Source: Thermoguttaceae bacterium (lineage in GTDB: Bacteria > Planctomycetota > Planctomycetia > Pirellulales > Thermoguttaceae). Taken from it: a DNA stretch of 62,026 nucleotides. The notes beneath the pieces were generated by a model. The model did not search any database. It saw nothing but the letters and a program-made list of their open reading frames with translations, and was not told the origin of the DNA. Where the stretch lies: contig JARKPK010000054.1 of the NCBI GenBank assembly GCA_029975295.1, positions 1 through 62,026 on the forward strand, in the 5' to 3' direction. Positions 55,788-62,026 of this stretch are shown here, piece by piece; the first letter of the stretch is position 1; each line of letters opens with the position of its first letter. The translations under genes were made by a program, and so were the position numbers.

Positions 55788-56927
55788 ATGAGCATTTGGA
55801 ACAAGGTGTTGATCGGACTGATCTGCGTGGCTGCGATCGGATTCTGGTATTTGGCCATGCGGACGCTGAAAACCCACCAGTACTGGCGGGAGCTTGCGCA
55901 GAAGCACGAACGACGGATCGAAGAGGTGAAGGCCGAGAACCAAACGCTGGCCCACGGCGGCGGCCAGGGCGCAGATGCCAAGTTGGGTATCCGCCAGTAC
56001 CGTCAGCTCATTCACCAGCTTGTGGTCGATCGCGGCCGGGTTTGGACCAACTGCGAGCCGCGGGGCTTCAACGCTCAGACCGGGCAGGGCACGATCGTCA
56101 CCGACCAGCCGATTCCCAACGGACTGGCCCCCAAGGCGATCATCCATGTGTTTGAAGAGAAAGAAGCGGCGGCCGCGGGCAACGGCGGGCGCTATTTGGG
56201 TGAGTTCGAGATCGAGGCCGTGGCCGACAACCAGTTGCAGGTTCGGCCCACGTTGAAGCTCGACCCCGCGCGGTTGCAGCGGATCGCTCAAGCGTCGAAA
56301 CCGTGGATTCTGTACGAAAAGATGCCGGCCGACTCGCACACCTTGCTGGCGGGTTTGAGCGAGGAAGAGCTGAAGCAGATGATGCCCGCCGCCAGCGTGC
56401 CCGCCTACATCCACGACGGCCAAGAGGCCACGTGGGACCAGATCGCGCAATGGAACGCCGAGGGCGTTTTGGTCGGCAAGGACGGCAAGCCGTTGGTCGA
56501 TGCCGAAGGCAAGCCGTTGCCCGGCGCACAAGGCACATTTGTGCGCCAGTTGCACGATTACGGGGCGATCTTCCGCCGGCGATTCGCGGAGAAGTCGCTG
56601 TTGGCCGATCGTTTCGAGTGGTATCAGCGCGACATCGCCTACTTGCGGCAGTCGGTGGCCGAGGCGAAGGAGCAGGTCGCCATGCGCGAGCGAGAAGTGC
56701 AGTCGGCCAAAGCCGAGTTGCAGGCGATGACCCGCGAACGCGACGCGGCGCAAGCCCAAGTCGTTGCGCTGCAGAAGCGGGTCGATGCCGTTCAGGGCCT
56801 GCTCAAGCAGTTGTTGGCGGCCAACAAGCAAATTGTCGATCAGATCGCGCAGGTGCAGTTCGACGCGGCGCGGCGGATCGACGCCAAGACGCGGGCCATG
56901 GCGCAAACGCCTGAAGGCGGCGAGTGA
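55788..56927 (+). CDS. Membrane-anchored coiled-coil protein (379 aa)
   Basis: Unknown family. MSIWNKVLIGLICVAAIGFW forms a membrane anchor, then short helices (EKHERRIEEVKAENQTLA-like). A central beta-rich domain follows (about 90-180; GFNAQTGQGTIVTDQPIPNG, IIHVFEEKEAA, FEIEAVADNQLQVRPTLKL). A long C-terminal coiled coil occupies about 265-370 (LRQSVAEAKEQVAMREREVQ, LQAMTRERDAAQAQVVALQK). It ends MAQTPEGGE. Conserved-looking planctomycete type. The start at 55788 gives the shortest basic region before the anchor. Its promoter is probably that at 55592-55620. The rhomboid gene follows 69 bp downstream. Confidence 0.85.
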   Translation: MSIWNKVLIGLICVAAIGFWYLAMRTLKTHQYWRELAQKHERRIEEVKAENQTLAHGGGQGADAKLGIRQYRQLIHQLVVDRGRVWTNCEPRGFNAQTGQGTIVTDQPIPNGLAPKAIIHVFEEKEAAAAGNGGRYLGEFEIEAVADNQLQVRPTLKLDPARLQRIAQASKPWILYEKMPADSHTLLAGLSEEELKQMMPAASVPAYIHDGQEATWDQIAQWNAEGVLVGKDGKPLVDAEGKPLPGAQGTFVRQLHDYGAIFRRRFAEKSLLADRFEWYQRDIAYLRQSVAEAKEQVAMREREVQSAKAELQAMTRERDAAQAQVVALQKRVDAVQGLLKQLLAANKQIVDQIAQVQFDAARRIDAKTRAMAQTPEGGE

Positions 56928-56996
56928 TCGCACCGGCCGTGCCGCGCCGGAGAACGAGTTGACGGAGCAACCGCGGCCCGTTGGGGCCGAGCCGAC

Positions 56997-57914
56997 ATGG
57001 GTATCTACGACCGCCAGTACTACCGCGAGGAACGCAGCGGGATGGGGTTTCGCCCTCCCATGCCGGTTGTGGCTGCGCTGGTCATCGCCAATATCGCCGC
57101 GCTTCTGGCCGACTTTCTGCTCACGCCCGACGTCCGCCCCGGCGGGCGCACGCTGCTGCAACACTACCTGGGGATGACTCCTCAGACGCTCTACCAGCCC
57201 TGGGAGTGGTATCGCTTTCTCACCTACGGATTCGTCCACGATCAGCGCCTGTTCCACCTGATCGGCAACATGCTGATCCTCTACTTCTTCGGCAACGACG
57301 TGGAAGAGCGGCTCGGACGGAACGAGTTCCTGCGGTTCTACGTCCTGTGTCTGTTGGTCGGATCGATTGCGTGGGCGCTGATGGGCGCCGGCGGCGCGAC
57401 GGACAATCCCAACGTGCGGATGTTCGGGGCGTCGGGCGCGGCCGTGGGCGTGCTGGTGCTTTTCGCCCTCTATTATCCGCGGCGCACGGTGTTCGCCTAT
57501 TTCATCATCCCCATGCCCGCTTGGCTGCTGGGGGCGATTATCGTTGGGGCCGATCTGTTCGGCGCGTTGGGCGGCGGCGCTGCGCCGGTGGCGTACAGCG
57601 TCCATTTGGCCGGGGCGGCCACGGCGTTTCTCTATTTCCAGCTTCGATGGAACCTGGGCCGTCCGATCGAATGGATTGCCGAATGGTGGCGCAAACGCGG
57701 CCGGCCGAAGTTGCGCGTCGTTCGCCCGCATCCGCCGGAACACGAGGACGACGATTTGGCGTTGAACGAAGAAGAAGTCGATCGGATCCTGGCTAAGCTT
57801 TCTCACCAGGGCCTCGACGGCCTGACCGCCAGCGAACGTCGCTTTCTGCAGGACGCCAGCCGCCGATATCAGCAGAAGCTGCGCACGGGCCGAAACGCCG
57901 GCGACGAACGCTGA
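56997..57914 (+). CDS. Rhomboid-family intramembrane serine protease
   Basis: 305 aa. Six membrane helices. Catalytic dyad: S146 in FGASGAAVG and H203 in SVHLAGAATA; supporting N91 in HLIGNMLILYFFGND and the W/R-rich loop before it (WEWYRFLTYGFVHDQRLFH). The family glycine motif GASGA is intact, so it should be active. A hydrophilic C-tail of about 75 residues (PPEHEDDDLALNEEEVDRIL) includes the bacterial-rhomboid-type acidic helix. Probable targets are single-span membrane proteins. Downstream is a hairpin. Confidence 0.94.
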   Translation: MGIYDRQYYREERSGMGFRPPMPVVAALVIANIAALLADFLLTPDVRPGGRTLLQHYLGMTPQTLYQPWEWYRFLTYGFVHDQRLFHLIGNMLILYFFGNDVEERLGRNEFLRFYVLCLLVGSIAWALMGAGGATDNPNVRMFGASGAAVGVLVLFALYYPRRTVFAYFIIPMPAWLLGAIIVGADLFGALGGGAAPVAYSVHLAGAATAFLYFQLRWNLGRPIEWIAEWWRKRGRPKLRVVRPHPPEHEDDDLALNEEEVDRILAKLSHQGLDGLTASERRFLQDASRRYQQKLRTGRNAGDER

Positions 57915-58285
57915 CGCGGGCGACCGCCGTGCGTTGCCCGCCGGTTGCCGAAGTCGCCTGAGGCCTCGGGTCCTCGCTCTGTTTTTCCGAGGACCCAGTT
58001 GCCGCGACATGTCCGCCGCGAGGCTCGGCCGACTGGTCGCTACGACCGGCGTGCCTTGCCGTGCGGCAGATGCGTTTCCGGAGATGCGGCCGGAAATTCG
58101 CGCCGCCGAAGAGTCGCAAGTCGACCATTCTGCCGCTGCGCCCCCCACCGGCAGCGATGCCGCTGATCGCGCGCTGCGGGGGCAGTCCGCAGGTCGGCAT
58201 AATGCGAGAGAACGCCCGGGGCAAAGCGGCCGAATCGGAAGACGGAGTCCTGAAGCCGGTCGCCGTTTGTACCGGTTCTATTCCG
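57915..58285. other. Convergent intergenic region with terminator-like hairpin
   Basis: About 370 bp between the rhomboid gene (plus) and a minus-strand gene. It contains the hairpin at 57968-57996 and nothing else recognised. Confidence 0.4.
57968..57996. terminator. Hairpin between convergent genes
   Basis: GGGTCCTCG (57968-57976) pairs with CGAGGACCC (57988-57996) around an 11-nt loop (CTCTGTTTTTC). It is a stable 9-bp GC-rich stem located 54 bp after the rhomboid stop, suitable as a transcription barrier, although no T run follows. Confidence 0.5.
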
Positions 58286-59260
58286 TCAAGGCTGCCCGGC
58301 TTTCAGCCGTTGGATGAAGCTCTCAGTCTGATCGGAGAACTCGGTATCGCTGGGCGGCTGGTAACGCAGCAGCGAGGGATCGATCGGTTGGTCGAAGCGG
58401 ATGTCGTAGAAGTCCACGGCCAAGAGGCATTGGTCGGTTGCGGTTTCTGCGGCGCGCGGCGACTGCCGACGAAACTCGATGCGGCAGGGAAAGAGGTCGG
58501 CTTCGCCAAGGTAGCAGATCACCTTGTCGGGCGCCTGCGGCGGCAGCCGTTTCAGGTCGGCACGTCCTTCGGCGATGGCCGAGGCCTGATCGGGCAACAT
58601 CCGCATCAGCGCCTCGCGCCGCCATCCGCCTTCGATGCGCCATACGATGATCGGCGGATTGTTCCATTTGCCGCGCTGGGCCGGACCGAACTCGAATTGG
58701 CGGTTCAGGCTGTGCAGCAATCGCGGCACGCCGCCTAGCCCGGGAAGGGCCATGGCGTGGTGCGCGGCCAAGGGCTCGCCGTCGCGTTGCAATGCTCGCC
58801 AGGCGCGGACGATATCCACGCGGCTCAGTTCCGACTTGCCACCGGCACTTCGGTATTCCCAGAGGTATCGGCCGTCGCACACGTTGACGAGGCTACTGGG
58901 GCTGTCGCCCAACTGGAATCGGAGTTCGAGCCGGAAGAGATGGTCGCGGCCCGGGCGTTGTTCCACGTAACTGCCCGACCCGAGCAGCCGTTGGCCGAAA
59001 AGCTGGGCCTCGTACCGCATCTTCGCGCTGACCGTTTCGCGCGATTCGATCGCGGCGGTGGCCAAGCTCAGCACGTTTGGGGCAGCCTGCGGGGCGGCGT
59101 TCGATTCGGGCGAGGCCGTTGTGGCACCCGTCGGACCTTGGGACGGCGATTCGGGGCCGGAGGGGATGGCCCAACGGCCGATTCCGCCGGTCAGGGCGGC
59201 GACCGCACCGAAAAAGCCGCAAAAAAGGATTGCTCGGATTCGGCGCATTTTGCCGGTCAT
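58286..59260 (-). CDS. Secreted LolA/LolB-like protein (324 aa)
   Basis: N-terminal signal/anchor ILFCGFFGAVAALTGGIG, then a Ser/Pro-rich linker. A curved beta-sheet domain begins at about residue 62: VSAKMRYEAQLFGQRLLGSG, YVEQRPGRDHLFRLELRFQL, LVNVCDGRYLWEYRS, WRIEGGWRREALMRML and KVICYLGEADLFPCRIEFRR, ending SFIQRLKAG. This strand pattern resembles the LolA/LppX/outer-membrane-lipoprotein-sorting fold seen in planctomycete secreted proteins. The start at 59260 is preferred over the upstream extension, which is Arg-rich and unstructured. The lipid-binding role is inferred from the fold only. Confidence 0.75.
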   Translation of the reverse strand: MTGKMRRIRAILFCGFFGAVAALTGGIGRWAIPSGPESPSQGPTGATTASPESNAAPQAAPNVLSLATAAIESRETVSAKMRYEAQLFGQRLLGSGSYVEQRPGRDHLFRLELRFQLGDSPSSLVNVCDGRYLWEYRSAGGKSELSRVDIVRAWRALQRDGEPLAAHHAMALPGLGGVPRLLHSLNRQFEFGPAQRGKWNNPPIIVWRIEGGWRREALMRMLPDQASAIAEGRADLKRLPPQAPDKVICYLGEADLFPCRIEFRRQSPRAAETATDQCLLAVDFYDIRFDQPIDPSLLRYQPPSDTEFSDQTESFIQRLKAGQP

Positions 59261-59652
59261 GACGGATTTGCCAAAGATTCCCGTTGTAGAGCGCCGACCA
59301 TTGTACTCTGACAGGCCATTTGCGACGCATCGTCGATAGCTTGCGCCGGCGGTCTGGCCCCTGGACGGGCCGGCCGTGGGCGGGAGCGAGGCGACGGGGC
59401 GACATTGTACGTTGGTCTGCCGCGGTGGTCCACGGCAATCTGAACGGGTCGGGCGGGCTTTGCCGCGTTCGACCGTTCGGAGCGGCCCTGGCGGTGCCGC
59501 AGACGCCTTCGGCAGCGCCGAAGTCGGCTTGCAGCAACGACATGCAAGTGCGAAGACCGTGCCGGTCTGTTGATTCAAATTGTGTTGTGCTCGCACCGTC
59601 GTCCGGAAGGTCGTTCCGGATCGATCGGCGGGCTGATCAAGGGGGGAACATC
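59261..59652. other. Divergent intergenic region
   Basis: About 390 bp between the LolA-like (minus) and lipoprotein (plus) genes. No gene is recognised; it should hold both promoters. An A/G-rich AAGGGGGG before 59653 is the next gene's ribosome binding site. Confidence 0.35.
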
Positions 59653-60774
59653 ATGAGGGTTCTTGGAGTCTCTGTGCTGATCGTGGTCGCTGCGTTTGTC
59701 GGATGCAAGCGGCCGTACCACAACAACTTGCCGCCGTCGAACATGCTGGTCGAGCCGGGGCCGGGCGTTGGCGGGCCCGGGCCGGGGGTGATGGTGTACC
59801 AGCCGGCCCCGCCGATGGTCGAAACGGTCTCTCAAGTCGCGTTCATCGGGCCCGAAGGCTCGCAGATGACTTGGGATGTCGGCGGCGTCGGGATGTTCGA
59901 TTCGCAGCCGCTGGTGATGCCCGGCCGGTACAACTTCCCGCAAGGGGCGATCTACCGGTTGAAGCTGACGAACATCCCCGGCCGTCCCGGCGTCGAACTC
60001 TATCCGACGCTGGAAGTCGGCCCGGCCCTGCCGCGAACCGAGGCCTTCCTGGCGCACAATGCCATTCCGGTGCAGTTCACCGAGGAAGACTTGGACCAAG
60101 TGCTTACGGGCAACTTCGTCACCAAGGTGATCTACCTGCCCGATCCCGAGTTCCAGGAACTGGCGTTGGCCGGCGTTGAAACGCTGGTGAGCACCCGTCT
60201 CGATCCGGGCCTCGACCCGATCATCGAAGCCGATCGCCGCGGCACGATCATGGCCGTCATTCGCATCGGCAACAAAGACCTGCAAGTTCCGGGCGACGCC
60301 CCGGTTCAAGAAGGCGAGATCATGCAGACCGGTTACAACCAGCCGGGCGCCCCGTGCCCCTGCGAGAACCGCGCCCCCGCCGGCGCGGCCATGTACGGCG
60401 GCGGCATGTACGGCGGCGCGCCGAACGGTTACATCGCGGGCGTCACGGCGCCGGCCTACGGCATGCCGATGGTCGGAACGCCGATCGGATTGCCCGGCCC
60501 GCCGCACATTCCCTTGGGGGCGCCGGCCGGATTGCAACGCCACACGATTGCCAACCACACCCGCGTGAACGTGCCCCAGCCGACCAAGGCGGTGCGCGTC
60601 GACGTGGCGCAGCGGCCCGGCATCAGCTATCCGCGGCCGGCCAACCACGCGCGGATCGTCGAGCGCAGCCGTCCGGGACTGGGCGTGAACAAGCAGCCGG
60701 GCAGCGATCGTCGCGTGCTCGTCGGCGGCGAGGCGTGCCCGACCGACGGCCAAGCTCCGTGCGAGAACGAGTAG
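59653..60774 (+). CDS. Planctomycete-type lipoprotein (373 aa), paralogue of the next gene
   Basis: Lipoprotein signal with lipobox AFVGC (cysteine 18). A Pro/Gly-rich linker and a folded domain (about 55-215) follow. Its core is IYRLKLTNIPGRPGVELYPT ... PVQFTEEDLDQVLTGNFVTK ... VIYLPDP, shared with the 61114 gene. The tail is Gly/Ala/Pro/Tyr-rich (AMYGGGMYGGAPNGYIAGVT, GMPMVGTPIGLPGPPHIPLG) and basic, ending with three more cysteines (PCPCEN about 235, CPTDGQAPCENE). ATG after GGGGGG. Likely surface- or periplasm-exposed and membrane-anchored; function unknown. Confidence 0.85.
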   Translation: MRVLGVSVLIVVAAFVGCKRPYHNNLPPSNMLVEPGPGVGGPGPGVMVYQPAPPMVETVSQVAFIGPEGSQMTWDVGGVGMFDSQPLVMPGRYNFPQGAIYRLKLTNIPGRPGVELYPTLEVGPALPRTEAFLAHNAIPVQFTEEDLDQVLTGNFVTKVIYLPDPEFQELALAGVETLVSTRLDPGLDPIIEADRRGTIMAVIRIGNKDLQVPGDAPVQEGEIMQTGYNQPGAPCPCENRAPAGAAMYGGGMYGGAPNGYIAGVTAPAYGMPMVGTPIGLPGPPHIPLGAPAGLQRHTIANHTRVNVPQPTKAVRVDVAQRPGISYPRPANHARIVERSRPGLGVNKQPGSDRRVLVGGEACPTDGQAPCENE

Positions 60775-61113
60775 GGGCCTGAACGATTAGCGGCCTCGAC
60801 GGTTGGGTGAGGACGGGAAGCTGTCTTCGCCGGACACAGGGCCGGGGCCGTTGTTGCTCCCGTTTGCTGAAGATTGTCGTTGATTCTCGGAATCGCGATG
60901 CAGAGGCCGGCCAACGATGGGCCGGTCGGCTGCGAACAGAAGGCTGTCTTGCGGCGGCATGGCGTTTCCGGCCCTCAATAGGTTCGCGGAGAAAATCTGG
61001 ATCGGGTTGCTGTGCGGCCGAGGCCTTGTCATTAGGCCGATCGTCCGGCCGCCGTGCGCCGCCGGGCCCCAACGGCCCAGTGCCGCGAGTGTTTGACGCA
61101 GGAGTCGCCGCGC
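60775..61113. other. Intergenic between two paralogous secreted-protein genes
   Basis: About 340 bp; no gene is supported. CAGGAG near 61100-61105 is the ribosome binding site of the following gene. Nothing else recognised. Confidence 0.35.
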
Positions 61114-62022
61114 ATGACCACCGTTGTCCGAGTTGCTTCGCTGCTGTTCGCCGCCGGCGCTTGCTGGGCTTCGGCGGCCCAGGCGCAGGGGCCGGGCGCG
61201 CACCACCTGCATCATGCGCTAATGCCGCCGGGCATGATCGGCCAGGGGCAATTGCATCGGGGCGGGCCGGTGATCGGCTACTTTCAGCCGGTGGAGATAC
61301 GCGGCCCAGCGGGCGTGCTGGTGGCTACGGCTGTCGAGAACAACTTCGGACCGGCGCGAGCCACGCCCTATTGCGCCGGGTTTTTGATCGGCCAAGTCTA
61401 TCGACTGCGAGTGACGAACATTCCCGGCTACGACGGAGCGGAGTTGTTCCCCACGATCGAAGTGATCGATCGTTTATATCCGCCCGCCGGGCAGGAGCGG
61501 CAGTTCCCGATCATCGTCGAGCTGATTCAAGACGACTTGGAACAGGCGCTGAGCGGGAAGTTCGTGACGCGCGTCGTGTATTTGGAAGACCCGCGAAATG
61601 CGTTGCCCGCTCGTTCCGACGGCAAGCCGCAGAGTTGGTTCGACGTGGGAGCGGGAAAAGACCCGCTGCTTACGGCCGACATGCTCGGCCGCCCGGTCGC
61701 CATCATTCGTCTGGGCGCGCGATTGCCCGGCGACGTGGGCCGCGAGGACGATCGATTCTTCTACGGCTGCCCGCCGCTGGTAGAGTATCCGGCCGCCGTG
61801 AAGGTTTTGCCGCGGCCTCCAGTGCGAGCGCCCCAGACGCCCGACGTGCCCGAGCCGGCCGCCGAGCCTTCAACCCGCGCGCGCCCGGCATCGGAGCCGA
61901 CTGCCGAGCTGGGGGCTCGCGTTCCGCGCCGCGCTCCGGCGCCGGCAACGCCCTTGGATGTGCGCGCCGCGCTGCGGGGCGCCGCGGGCAATGCGAACTC
62001 CGCCGCCGCGAAGACACGTTGA
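61114..62022 (+). CDS. Planctomycete-type secreted protein (302 aa), paralogue of the previous gene
   Basis: Signal peptide MTTVVRVASLLFAAGACWAS ending AAQAQ. The shared domain (about 50-200) includes VIGYFQPVEIRGPAGVLVAT, VYRLRVTNIPGYDGAELFPT, FPIIVELIQDDLEQALSGKF, VTRVVYLEDP and ADMLGRPVAIIRLGARLPGD, matching the preceding lipoprotein block for block. The rest is Ala/Pro/Arg-rich low-complexity tail. Unlike its paralogue it has no lipobox and is presumably soluble or differently attached. The CDS runs to 62022, near the window's right edge, and its stop is included. Confidence 0.85.
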   Translation: MTTVVRVASLLFAAGACWASAAQAQGPGAHHLHHALMPPGMIGQGQLHRGGPVIGYFQPVEIRGPAGVLVATAVENNFGPARATPYCAGFLIGQVYRLRVTNIPGYDGAELFPTIEVIDRLYPPAGQERQFPIIVELIQDDLEQALSGKFVTRVVYLEDPRNALPARSDGKPQSWFDVGAGKDPLLTADMLGRPVAIIRLGARLPGDVGREDDRFFYGCPPLVEYPAAVKVLPRPPVRAPQTPDVPEPAAEPSTRARPASEPTAELGARVPRRAPAPATPLDVRAALRGAAGNANSAAAKTR

Positions 62023-62026
62023 GCCG

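Noticed and set aside
55626-58148. 840-codon open frame on the minus strand
   Set aside because: Antisense of the coiled-coil membrane protein and rhomboid genes; Arg/Gln/His-rich with no family motif.

Overview
The window is about 62 kb of GC-rich DNA (roughly 63-65 % GC by eye) from a planctomycete, most likely of the Pirellulales. The lineage call rests on five DUF1559 proteins (prepilin-like N-terminus with a C-terminal H-x9-DG-type signature), a PEP-CTERM protein, a CSPTR-type sulfatase, a Tat-exported Gfo/Idh/MocA oxidoreductase, a membrane Ser/Thr kinase and several planctomycete-style secreted proteins. LPS or capsule genes (kdsB, rfbB, wecG-like, sugar transferase, O-antigen ligase) point to a Gram-negative-type envelope.

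Layout. 1-1.8 kb: rpmB-gatC-gatA operon on the minus strand, with a recognisable promoter. 2-7.8 kb: signalling and envelope genes on the minus strand (membrane protein, Ser/Thr kinase, FHA-like protein, coiled-coil membrane protein). 8.2-11.2 kb: an AdoCbl-type cobalamin riboswitch followed by a DUF1559 pseudopilin-like gene, a DUF4465/PEP-CTERM surface protein and cobO. 11.5-18.3 kb: lone Rieske protein, PAS sensor kinase, rfbB, NtrC-type regulator, mutL. 18.3-25 kb: leucine-rich-repeat protein with REP-like palindromes at its N-terminal end, Gfo/Idh/MocA protein, unknown protein, large secreted protein. 25.7-34.1 kb: three tandem DUF1559 paralogues, lysA, sulfatase, then a fourth DUF1559 gene with a lipoprotein. 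34.3-42.8 kb: DUF6786-like protein, M48 protease, kdsB, beta-hydroxyacid dehydrogenase, FloA flotillin with partner, a degenerate alpha/beta hydrolase, mdh. 43.5-46.9 kb: GH29 fucosidase and a second secreted glycosidase-like protein. 47.1-51.8 kb: exopolysaccharide/O-antigen genes and an inositol-monophosphatase-family phosphatase. 51.8-62 kb: MarR-TolC operon, coiled-coil membrane protein, rhomboid protease, LolA-like protein and two paralogous secreted proteins.

The most interesting unit is the cobalamin-riboswitch locus. The sequence shows a riboswitch with a closing P1 stem and a terminator-like hairpin. These precede a same-strand run of pseudopilin-like, surface-anchored beta-sandwich and cob(I)alamin adenosyltransferase genes. 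This suggests a B12-repressed surface capture and assimilation system using PEP-CTERM sorting, in place of the usual BtuB/TonB genes, which are absent from the window.

No tRNA, rRNA, CRISPR array, insertion sequence or phage gene was recognised. All assignments come from reading the sequence; no database search was run.
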